From assembly GCA_001773255.1 (NCBI GenBank), contig MEWF01000011.1:77601-82870 (forward strand): 5,270 nucleotides of DNA. The letters are read 5' to 3'. Below, piece by piece: positions 1-4,921 of the stretch (position 1 is the first letter of the stretch; each line of letters starts with the position of its first letter). Below the pieces are notes generated by a model, which had not been told where the DNA came from, did not search any database, and saw only the letters and a list, made by a program, of their open reading frames with translations. The translations under genes were made by a program, and so were the position numbers. This DNA is from a candidate division WWE3 bacterium RIFOXYC2_FULL_42_13 (GTDB lineage Bacteria; Patescibacteriota; WWE3; UBA101185; UBA10185).

Positions 1-5
1 GAAGG

Positions 6-34
6 TTGCAAGTTTCGTGCCCTTTATGTAGCAT
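6..34 (+). promoter_or_regulatory. Candidate sigma-70-type promoter for the dsbA-like/VKOR operon
   Basis: TTGCAA (6-11) and TAGCAT (29-34) are separated by 17 bases, each matching 4 of 6 positions of the bacterial -35 and -10 consensus. A start near position 41 would give a leader of about 30 nt that carries the AGGAGG ribosome binding site at 60-65. The hexamer is preceded by TG, as in two better promoters of this window (before 1316 and 3530). The match is modest, and a promoter further upstream, outside the window, cannot be excluded. Confidence 0.35.
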
Positions 35-59
35 AGACAGATATAAATTTGGTTTTGAC

Positions 60-65
60 AGGAGG
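60..65 (+). promoter_or_regulatory. Strong Shine-Dalgarno site for the DsbA-like gene
   Basis: AGGAGG lies 5 nt before the ATG at 71. It fixes that start and contrasts with the genes starting at 851, 1316, 3530 and 3590, which have no recognisable Shine-Dalgarno sequence. Confidence 0.85.
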
Positions 66-70
66 CATTT

Positions 71-808
71 ATGGAAAGTTCTAAAAGTTCAAACATTGTC
101 CAGTTAGTACTCGTTGCGGCTTTAGTAGGAGCGGCTTTTTATATCGGCGGTTTATCTTCTAAAGTGGGAAGGTTGGAGGAGGCGAATAAGAATACCGGGG
201 CACCGTCTCAGGGAGCGGAGAAAACAGGTACTTTTGATTCCGTAGCATTAGCGTCCTCTTTGGGTTTGGATTCCGGAGCTTTCAAAAATTGTGTAGATAG
301 CCGTGAAACAAAATCAAGGGTTGAGGAGGAAGAAAAGGGCGGACAGAGTGCCGGAGTATCCGGAACTCCCGGTATATTCATGTTTGACACACAGACCGGA
401 AATTCTGCCGTTATTCCCGGAGCAGTTGATTCTACCACAATGCAGCTTTTTCTTGACAACGTAATCGCAGGAAAAAGCACTACCCTTGGTACACAGGAAT
501 TCAAACTTGAGAAAGTCGAAAAATTAGTGGCCTTGAATGATATGGATTATGTCAGAGGCGATAAATCGGCGCGTGTACTATTGTTTGAGTACTCAGATTA
601 CGACTGTCCTTTCTGCAAAAGAGTCCACCCCACATTACAAACTCTTATATCTGAGAACGCGGGTAAGGTCGCCTGGGTTTATAGGCAGTTCCCTTTGGAT
701 CAGCTGCATCCGACCGCTAGAGCCAAATCCGAAGCTGCGCTTTGTGCAGGGAAGCTCGGAGGAAATGATGCCTTCTGGGCATTTTCTGACGCCTTGGCGA
801 AATTGTAA
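71..808 (+). CDS. Membrane-anchored DsbA-like thiol oxidoreductase with circularly permuted thioredoxin fold
   Basis: Predicted to introduce disulfides into exported proteins on the outer face of the membrane. Residues 8-28 form one N-terminal membrane anchor, followed by a Gly/Ser/Lys-rich linker to about residue 52. Residues 53-132 match the second half of ordinary DsbA proteins: an L-G-L-D helix start, FKNC (Cys74), an acidic helix, then the cis-proline loop SGTPGIF (Pro100) and the closing strands and helix. After a linker (133-155), residues 156-245 match the first half: YVRGDKSA, strand LLFEYSDYDCPFCK with the redox CPFC (C179, C182), the VYRQFPLDQLHP segment, and LCAGKLGGNDAFW (Cys225). 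In E. coli DsbA and relatives the CxxC half comes first, so the order here is swapped. C74 and C225 correspond to a second cysteine pair that I recall from many DsbA-like proteins. The frame is intact, has a strong ribosome binding site, and no second DsbA half follows before the VKOR gene. Redox role fairly sure; activity of the permuted form unknown. Confidence 0.92.
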   Translation: MESSKSSNIVQLVLVAALVGAAFYIGGLSSKVGRLEEANKNTGAPSQGAEKTGTFDSVALASSLGLDSGAFKNCVDSRETKSRVEEEEKGGQSAGVSGTPGIFMFDTQTGNSAVIPGAVDSTTMQLFLDNVIAGKSTTLGTQEFKLEKVEKLVALNDMDYVRGDKSARVLLFEYSDYDCPFCKRVHPTLQTLISENAGKVAWVYRQFPLDQLHPTARAKSEAALCAGKLGGNDAFWAFSDALAKL

Positions 809-821
809 AGATGCTTACATA

Positions 822-843
822 AGCGGGGGTGAAAGCCCCCGTT
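822..843 (+). other. GC-rich hairpin between the DsbA-like and VKOR genes
   Basis: The arms CGGGGG (824-829) and CCCCCG (836-841) pair perfectly. The stem can extend by T830-G835 inside and by G823-T842 and A822-T843 outside, leaving a GAAA loop (831-834) of the stable GNRA kind. It ends 7 nt before the VKOR start codon. No T-run follows, so a full intrinsic terminator is unlikely. More likely roles are mRNA stabilisation, pausing, or adjusting VKOR expression relative to the DsbA-like gene; these are inferences. Confidence 0.6.
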
Positions 844-850
844 CGTTAAT

Positions 851-1285
851 ATGACAACATCTAAATATCTGTTTATCGCGAAAATATTATCTGCAATAGG
901 AATAGGGTTGGCGCTGTACCTTTTTGTAAATTACCTCACCCAACCCGTGTACAGGTTGTGTACCATAAACGAGAAAATAAACTGTGATGCTGTTATCAGC
1001 GGAGAAGTTTCTACGACTTTAGGAATACCGACCGCCCTGTACGGACTTATCGGGTACACCATAATACTAGTGGTCGCTTTTCTCGGCAAGAAAAAACTAA
1101 TGCTGGGCATGGCACTTTTCGGCACTTTATTTTGTCTTCGCATCACTTACATCGAGGTTTTTCAAATTAACGTAATCTGTCCCGTATGTTTATTGTGTCA
1201 GATCGATATGCTGGCTTTACTGTTCATATCCTATAAAGCTGTGAAGAAAAAAGGCGAAGTTACTTCCGTTGCGGGAGCTGTGTAG
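851..1285 (+). CDS. Vitamin K epoxide reductase (VKOR) family protein, bacterial DsbB-equivalent
   Basis: A four-helix inner-membrane quinone reductase that re-oxidises a DsbA-type partner and passes the electrons to quinone. Predicted membrane spans are near residues 8-28, 58-78, 82-103 and 106-129. The four catalytic cysteines are present with the usual VKOR spacing: loop cysteines C37 and C45, eight apart as in human VKORC1 (C43/C51), and the redox motif CPVC (C110, C113) in the last span. The loop contains NCDAVISGE and the family-typical sequence LGIPTALYGLIGY follows. It lies 42 nt downstream of the DsbA-like gene, the usual pairing. At 144 residues it is a stand-alone VKOR without a fused thioredoxin domain. 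There is no Shine-Dalgarno before the ATG and a stable hairpin sits just upstream, so translation may depend on coupling to the upstream gene or on an unusual initiation mode. Confidence 0.94.
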   Translation: MTTSKYLFIAKILSAIGIGLALYLFVNYLTQPVYRLCTINEKINCDAVISGEVSTTLGIPTALYGLIGYTIILVVAFLGKKKLMLGMALFGTLFCLRITYIEVFQINVICPVCLLCQIDMLALLFISYKAVKKKGEVTSVAGAV

Positions 1286-1303
1286 TAATCTCCGCTCAGT
1301 TTG

Positions 1304-1309
1304 TATAAT
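1304..1309 (+). promoter_or_regulatory. Perfect TATAAT -10 box, leaderless promoter of the glycosyltransferase gene
   Basis: TATAAT at 1304-1309 is followed by 6 nt and then the ATG at 1316, placing the expected transcription start on or next to the A of the ATG. No good -35 hexamer is seen 16-18 nt upstream (TGTAGT at 1281-1286). No Shine-Dalgarno precedes the ATG. The same geometry recurs at 3537-3542 (minus strand) and 3578-3583. Confidence 0.6.
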
Positions 1310-1315
1310 AGGCAT

Positions 1316-2914
1316 ATGTTCGGAAATTATCCTGTAAACGATGATTGGGTTTTCTTGTGGCAAGTAAAAGCTTTTGCTTCAGGTATTTTTAAAATAAACG
1401 CCGAACTCGATCCGTCTTTTGTTGCTCAGGGATTTCTAGGTTTGCTTTGGTCAAAAATATTCGGTTTGGATTATCTGTCTCTGCAGGTTTTGACTTTTCT
1501 AATTTCATTAGGAACTGCCTATTTTGTTTATAAAATTTTGATTACGCTGGGATCACAAAAGATCTATGCTATTGCGGGTGCCCTGACTTTATTATTTAAC
1601 CCTCTATTTTTCGTCTCCTCTTTCACCTTTATGACGGACAACTACCTGCTATTTTTTCTGTCGTCTGCAACGTACTTTTTTGTTCGTTATCTCACGCAGT
1701 TTAATTTCAGGAATTTAATACTGGGTTCTTTTTTCGGTATGTTGGCGGCAGCAACACGACAGAACGGTATTCTTATTTTTCTGCCGGTTTTTATATTAGG
1801 TTTTGTTCCGTTTAGCAAAGAGAAAGGTAAACAACTACTCTTCCCGGCCTTATTTCTTTCCTTGTCCGTCGCCGTGGCGTTTTTTTGGCCGAGGTTCGGG
1901 GAGAACAAAAAATTTTTGGAGGTAGAGGATTTTGCCGGGCGTTTACAAACCCTTTTATATGCACCTCAATACTTATTGATATTTTTATCCCCGGTCTTTT
2001 TGGCAATTAGGGGGCGGTTGCAGGGTCTTTGGAGAAAAATTATCGCAGTTGTTATTACCATCCCGGCCGCCTGCCTCCTTTTTAAGACGGACCTTTTTCC
2101 GATGGGAAACGTGCTCTATATCGAAGAACTTTATGCAAAGTCGGATTTTAGATCGAACTTTAGTCTTTTTGACAACATTTTTCTTAAGTCAGGACTCGCT
2201 CTCGTTTGGGGTTTCGGTTTTGCTAAATTGTTGTTATATGTATTATCGAAAATCAAAGGTGTCGTCAGACTCGGCAATTTTTCTAAGCCGGAAATATTTC
2301 TGCTCAGCTCGGCTGCGTTGAATTTTGGAGTCTTGTTCCTGTCTTCCGATATGTACGACCGCTATCTTCTTCCATCTCTCCTTTTTTTGTTATTATTTTT
2401 ATTCGGGAGGTTAGGTACAAATTATTCTCTAAATAGGATGTGTGTATTTTTATCTATCGCCTTAATGGCGTTTATCTCAATCGTCCTGCAGTGGGATTTC
2501 TCGGCAAAAAACAGTTTAATGTGGAAACAATTGGAAGATGTCAGACAGAAGACCGGAATGAGCACACAAATAGATCTCAACGATACTTATATAAATCATG
2601 TTATGGTAAGGGAGTCGGGGGATTTTACGGGTCTGGAACCAAGGCGCGGAAGTTCCGATCCCCTGTGTTTTATTCAGGACTACACTTTGGATACCGGCTT
2701 TGCTCTGTCAAAAAAGCTTGAAAGTTTGGGCAGAGTAATTTCTTCTAAAGTGGTAGAAAATCCAAAACCCGCTGGTGTGAGAAAGAAAACTCTACCGAGA
2801 ATTAAAAATAATCTGGACAGACTGCTTTTCAATGAAGAGTACCCTTCGATACTTTACGGTTCTGTTGGTAAAAAGGCCTATGTGGGGAGTTTCTGTATAG
2901 ATAGAAGTGACTGA
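1316..2914 (+). CDS. Polytopic GT-C type glycosyltransferase (PMT/ArnT-like, GT39-related)
   Basis: An integral-membrane enzyme probably transferring a sugar from a polyprenyl-phosphate donor to an acceptor outside the cytoplasmic membrane; donor and acceptor are unknown. Using the ATG at 1316 (532 residues), motifs typical of GT-C enzymes are visible: an acidic first-loop motif VNDDW (residues 7-11), a second acidic motif FMTDNYLLF (105-113), AATRQNG (145-151) before a hydrophobic segment, and MYDRYLLPSLL (346-356), all separated by many hydrophobic spans. From about residue 392 a soluble C-terminal domain follows, with C451 and C527 as possible disulfide partners. An in-frame TTG at 1301 would add five residues, but the TATAAT at 1304-1309 overlaps that region and favours 1316. 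The next in-frame stop upstream is at 1286, so the usual first transmembrane helix before the DD motif is absent. Could also be classed in another GT-C family; substrate unassigned. Confidence 0.85.
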   Translation: MFGNYPVNDDWVFLWQVKAFASGIFKINAELDPSFVAQGFLGLLWSKIFGLDYLSLQVLTFLISLGTAYFVYKILITLGSQKIYAIAGALTLLFNPLFFVSSFTFMTDNYLLFFLSSATYFFVRYLTQFNFRNLILGSFFGMLAAATRQNGILIFLPVFILGFVPFSKEKGKQLLFPALFLSLSVAVAFFWPRFGENKKFLEVEDFAGRLQTLLYAPQYLLIFLSPVFLAIRGRLQGLWRKIIAVVITIPAACLLFKTDLFPMGNVLYIEELYAKSDFRSNFSLFDNIFLKSGLALVWGFGFAKLLLYVLSKIKGVVRLGNFSKPEIFLLSSAALNFGVLFLSSDMYDRYLLPSLLFLLLFLFGRLGTNYSLNRMCVFLSIALMAFISIVLQWDFSAKNSLMWKQLEDVRQKTGMSTQIDLNDTYINHVMVRESGDFTGLEPRRGSSDPLCFIQDYTLDTGFALSKKLESLGRVISSKVVENPKPAGVRKKTLPRIKNNLDRLLFNEEYPSILYGSVGKKAYVGSFCIDRSD

Positions 2915-2924
2915 ATGATACGCT

Positions 2925-3530
2925 TTACTTAAAATCCAAGGTGTAGTTATAGCAGTTTGGGCTATCCGAATCTTCCAGGCTCATTATATTTTCCACATCA
3001 AGACTCTCATGTCTCTCCGGAACATAGTAAAAACATTTTATCTGTTCATAAGTATTATTTTCCTGAGTCACCTTGGCCAGTTTTGCGATTCCCTCTCCGC
3101 TTCCTCCACCGTTCTGATCAACCAGCAATAAATACAAACTGTCCCCCACCCATATTTTGTAAGGATTATTTTTTGACTGGTCGGGACTGCTCACAATTTT
3201 TATATATTCCTGCCATTCGGATGAGCCGGTTGGTTTTCTTACTACTCCGGCATAGTCCGTGGAGTTCTTTATAGGGATATTCATGTTTGCCCGCCAAACT
3301 TCAGCGTAGTCGTAGACGCCGTAGGTATATTTAGCTCTGAGTTGTTCGGTGGAGTATAAACCGATTGTTTTTGTGTCAGTTGTTGGGGAATAGTTTTCTT
3401 TTGCGGTGCCCTGTTTTATACCGACCAATAATCCCAAATAAAACCAAAAGAACGGAAGAGTCACAAATAAAATAAGTGCCAGGATTTTTGAAAACTTTGT
3501 CACTGTCGTCAATGAGGCGGGGAATCTCAT
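2925..3530 (-). CDS. Membrane-anchored protein of unknown function with one extracytoplasmic domain
   Basis: 201 residues, family not recognised. Residues 16-38 form one hydrophobic anchor after a basic N-terminus (four positive charges before residue 16 counting R2, K12, K15 and the N-terminal amine), so the rest should face outside. The exported part (40-201) is rich in Tyr, Asn, Ser and Gly and looks like a compact beta-rich domain, with segments such as YKIWVGDSLYLLLVDQN (124-140) followed by a GGGSGEG turn. Only two cysteines occur, C166 and C193, both in the exported part, so a single disulfide formed by the neighbouring DsbA-like/VKOR pair is plausible. It converges on the glycosyltransferase gene with 10 bp between stops and diverges from the leucine-rich-repeat gene. 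The ATG at 3530 is supported by a -10 box at the leaderless spacing. Confidence 0.78.
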   Translation of the reverse strand: MRFPASLTTVTKFSKILALILFVTLPFFWFYLGLLVGIKQGTAKENYSPTTDTKTIGLYSTEQLRAKYTYGVYDYAEVWRANMNIPIKNSTDYAGVVRKPTGSSEWQEYIKIVSSPDQSKNNPYKIWVGDSLYLLLVDQNGGGSGEGIAKLAKVTQENNTYEQIKCFYYVPERHESLDVENIMSLEDSDSPNCYNYTLDFK

Positions 3531-3536
3531 CGCTCA

Positions 3537-3542
3537 ATTATA
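3537..3542 (-). promoter_or_regulatory. TATAAT -10 box, leaderless promoter of the 2925-3530 gene
   Basis: On the minus strand TATAAT (3542 down to 3537), preceded by TG, is followed by 6 nt and then the ATG at 3530. The predicted transcription start coincides with the start codon. The -35 position at 17-nt spacing (3565-3560, ACAGAT) is weak. No Shine-Dalgarno is present. Confidence 0.6.
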
Positions 3543-3554
3543 CATCTAATCGAA

Positions 3555-3583
3555 TTTGCATCTGTATGTGAAGCGGGTAGAAT
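3555..3583 (+). promoter_or_regulatory. Leaderless promoter of the leucine-rich-repeat gene
   Basis: TAGAAT (3578-3583) ends 6 nt before the ATG at 3590. TTTGCA at 3555-3560 lies at 17-nt spacing, or TTGCAT at 3556-3561 at 16-nt spacing, as a weak -35. The sequence between the -10 box and the ATG (GCGGGT) is not a good Shine-Dalgarno and is too close to the predicted RNA start to be included in the message. Confidence 0.5.
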
Positions 3584-3589
3584 GCGGGT

Positions 3590-4183
3590 ATGAAGAAAAC
3601 TCTGCTTTACATTATTATAGGTCTTGGTATTCTTGTGGGCTTGTATTTTGTATTCCCGCGTACAGTAAATAAAACTACGAAGGACATAGGAAATGAAGAG
3701 CAGAAAGCAGCGGAAGTAGTAAAAGAAGATGTGGATCTCAATATCGGGGGAAAAATCGATTTATCCGGCAAGGGATTAACGGAAGTTCCAAAAAATGTGT
3801 TAGACAATTCAAGTGTTGTTGAACTTGACCTTTCAGATAACTCTATAAGTTCAATGCCCTCTCAGGTGGAGAAGTGGAAAAATCTAAGAATCTTCAGTGC
3901 CGAAAATAATATTATGAAGTCTCTGCCCGCTGAAATTAGGCTGTGGTCAAAAATAGAGGAAATTGACGTAAGCGGCAACGGCATGACGGATCTTCCTGCC
4001 GAGATAGGACAGCTTAGGAGTTTGAAAGTGTTGGATCTTTCGGATAACGAAATTGATGAATTTCCGAACGAGCTTCAGAATTTGACGCAACTAAAGACGC
4101 TGGATTTGAGGGGTAATCCGGTTAAGGTCGACCATCTAGAACGGATAAAAAGTGCGCTTTCCGATACGGAAGTTTTGTTTTAG
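3590..4183 (+). CDS. Membrane-anchored leucine-rich-repeat protein
   Basis: 197 residues. Residues 4-22 form one N-terminal membrane anchor after MKK; a charged spacer rich in Lys and Glu follows to about 52. The rest is a leucine-rich-repeat solenoid on the outer face: a capping half-repeat (about 53-75, KIDLSGKGLTEVP) and then units starting at exactly 23-residue intervals (76, 99, 122, 145, 168). The units carry the consensus L-x-x-L-D-L-S-x-N-x-(I/L)-x-x-(L/M)-P, for example VVELDLSDNSISSMP and LKVLDLSDNEIDEFP. The second unit is degenerate at the LxL positions (RIFSAENN). The final unit (LKTLDLRGNPV) runs into a helical C-terminal cap. There are no cysteines. Repeats of this kind bind proteins, so a role in surface contact or cell-envelope interactions is possible, but no partner is visible. 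The 3' end faces the tRNA gene across 7 bp. Confidence 0.92.
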   Translation: MKKTLLYIIIGLGILVGLYFVFPRTVNKTTKDIGNEEQKAAEVVKEDVDLNIGGKIDLSGKGLTEVPKNVLDNSSVVELDLSDNSISSMPSQVEKWKNLRIFSAENNIMKSLPAEIRLWSKIEEIDVSGNGMTDLPAEIGQLRSLKVLDLSDNEIDEFPNELQNLTQLKTLDLRGNPVKVDHLERIKSALSDTEVLF

Positions 4184-4190
4184 GTTTTAC

Positions 4191-4267
4191 TGGTCGGGGT
4201 GACAGGACTCGAACCTGCGGCCTTTCGCACCCCATGCGAACGCGCTAGCCAACTGCGCCACACCCCG
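4191..4267 (-). tRNA. tRNA-Pro with anticodon GGG, CCA encoded
   Basis: Read on the minus strand, the cloverleaf is complete: acceptor CGGGGTG pairing with CACCCCG, D-stem GCGC/GCGC, anticodon stem TTCGC/GCGAA around loop ATGGGGT giving anticodon GGG, variable segment AGGCC, T-stem GCAGG/CCTGT with loop TTCGAGT, discriminator A and an encoded CCA (4193-4191). The C1-G72 pair and G36-G37 agree with proline identity. The length of 77 including CCA is the normal size. It reads CCC and CCU codons. It lies downstream of a terminator and so should have its own promoter. Confidence 0.97.
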
Positions 4268-4282
4268 ATGCTTACGAGTCAA

Positions 4283-4312
4283 AATTTACCATTATTCAGG
4301 CCAAAAATCCAA
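4283..4312 (-). promoter_or_regulatory. Candidate promoter of the tRNA-Pro gene
   Basis: On the minus strand TTGGAT (4312-4307) and TAAATT (4288-4283) are 18 nt apart, which would start transcription about 8-10 nt before the tRNA 5' end at 4267. An alternative -10 is AATAAT (4296-4291), a closer hexamer match with no good -35. A separate promoter is expected because a terminator lies immediately upstream at 4347-4390. Confidence 0.35.
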
Positions 4313-4346
4313 CCTTTTTAGTAAGTAGATCGCGCCCGCGTTTGTA

Positions 4347-4390
4347 AGGAAAAAGAAAAGGCGGCATAAACTTTTTTAGGGTTTGCCGCC
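4347..4390 (-). terminator. Intrinsic terminator overlapping the 3' end of the 4376-4705 gene
   Basis: On the minus strand the arm GGCGGCA (4390-4384) pairs with TGCCGCC (4366-4360), giving a 7-bp GC-rich stem that can extend with A/T pairs and one C-G pair across small bulges. A T-rich tract TTTTCTTTTT follows directly (4359-4350). The upstream arm encodes the last Gly-Gly-Lys codons of the gene and the TAA stop lies in the loop, so terminator and coding sequence overlap. Confidence 0.78.
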
Positions 4391-4705
4391 TAGGGTTTTG
4401 CCAAAACGTTCGTGTAATTTTGCGAACAATTTGGCTTTTTCATCCGCACCGGGGGTCTTGGTTGGTTTCCTTCTCGGTTTTGTAAGTTGCGATTCGAAAA
4501 AGAAACCCCAATGCAAGATATCCCCTTTCCTTTCCAGGTCGCCTAGGAGTCTTCTTGGATCTTTACTAGACTTAAAGGCATACTGTGGACCATTAAGATT
4601 TTCTGAGCGGGTTCTAATAGCTCCCCAATCTTGGATTTTCCGTTGTGCATCTTTGGAAACGCTTTGCGGATCCTGCTCACCTACTTCGATCCAGAACTCG
4701 TACAC
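4376..4705 (-). CDS. Hypothetical protein, second gene of a two-gene operon
   Basis: 109 residues from the GTG at 4705; family not recognised. This start is chosen because AAGGGAG lies 8 nt upstream, whereas the longer in-frame version from ATG at 4750 lacks a ribosome binding site and would overlap the previous gene by 70 bp. The protein begins MYEFWIEVGEQDPQ, continues with a mixed alpha/beta region including YAFKSSKDPRRLLGDLERKG and an aromatic ILHWGFFFESQL segment, and ends in a strongly basic, proline-rich linker (TKPRRKPTKTPG) plus a Lys/Ala-rich helix. It has no membrane segment, signal peptide or cysteine, so it is probably cytoplasmic; the basic tail could contact nucleic acid or an acidic partner. 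Its first 25 bases overlap the upstream gene, suggesting translational coupling. The same region in the opposite direction also stays open, but has no ribosome binding site. Confidence 0.7.
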   Translation of the reverse strand: MYEFWIEVGEQDPQSVSKDAQRKIQDWGAIRTRSENLNGPQYAFKSSKDPRRLLGDLERKGDILHWGFFFESQLTKPRRKPTKTPGADEKAKLFAKLHERFGKTLGGKP

Positions 4706-4917
4706 GGCTCTTTCTCCCTTTCTGTTTGCTTTAGGTAAGGAGCAAACCAAGGTACCTGCTGCAGGGCAATCATGACGTCCGCTTCGTTATCAGATTCGAC
4801 TGTCATGCTGCCATCGTCTTCCTGTCGGACTTTTGCGTTCTTGTCTGCTGACCAAACGACGCGGGCAAAACGGTCCGAAGCCTTGTCGTACAGAGGCGGT
4901 CCGGTCATGGTGATCAT
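4681..4917 (-). CDS. Small hypothetical acidic/aromatic protein, first gene of the operon
   Basis: 78 residues; family not recognised. The ATG at 4917 is preceded by AAGGAGG (4928-4922) 4 nt away, one of the strongest Shine-Dalgarno sites in the window; the ATG at 4908 is a less likely alternative. Residues 13-42 look like short beta strands (FARVVWSADKNAKVRQED, then GSMTVESD), followed by a helix (EADVMIALQQV) and an aromatic PWFAPYL, then a charged tail. There is no signal or membrane segment; the single cysteine is C72. The strand-turn-strand-helix layout ending in an ALxxVPW-like motif is faintly reminiscent of small phage accessory proteins, but this is only an impression. Its end overlaps the start of the next gene by 25 bp. 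Confidence 0.75.
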   Translation of the reverse strand: MITMTGPPLYDKASDRFARVVWSADKNAKVRQEDDGSMTVESDNEADVMIALQQVPWFAPYLKQTEREKEPCTSSGSK

Positions 4918-4921
4918 TTCT

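Noticed and set aside
53..60. TTGACA at 55-60 as a -35 box
   Set aside because: It overlaps the Shine-Dalgarno site of the gene starting at 71; a promoter using it would start inside the coding region, and no TATAAT-like box lies 16-18 nt downstream.
71..808. A frameshift, or two overlapping partial DsbA genes, as the explanation for the swapped halves
   Set aside because: The frame is continuous with no stop, the linker is coding-like, and one anchor and one ribosome binding site serve the whole protein. No remaining half lies between 808 and 851.
537..854. Plus-strand open frame of 105 codons inside the DsbA-like and VKOR genes
   Set aside because: It overlaps two well-supported genes, has no ribosome binding site and no family-like sequence.
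2049..2721. Plus-strand open frames at 2049-2321 and 2440-2721
   Set aside because: Out-of-frame shadows of the glycosyltransferase gene with low-complexity or unlikely protein sequence and no starts with ribosome binding sites.
4191..4267. tRNA-Pro as an integration (attachment) site
   Set aside because: No integrase, no repeat of the tRNA 3' end and no mobile genes are visible. The 3' end faces an ordinary gene 7 bp away.
4383..4775. Plus-strand open frame of 130 codons opposite the two-gene operon
   Set aside because: It lacks a ribosome binding site, begins inside the terminator stem, and its sequence looks like the antisense of the better-supported minus-strand genes.
4376..4917. A single protein split by frameshift
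   Set aside because: Each frame has its own Shine-Dalgarno and start with good spacing (ATG 4917, GTG 4705), so two overlapping genes are simpler. A frameshift cannot be fully excluded without homologues.
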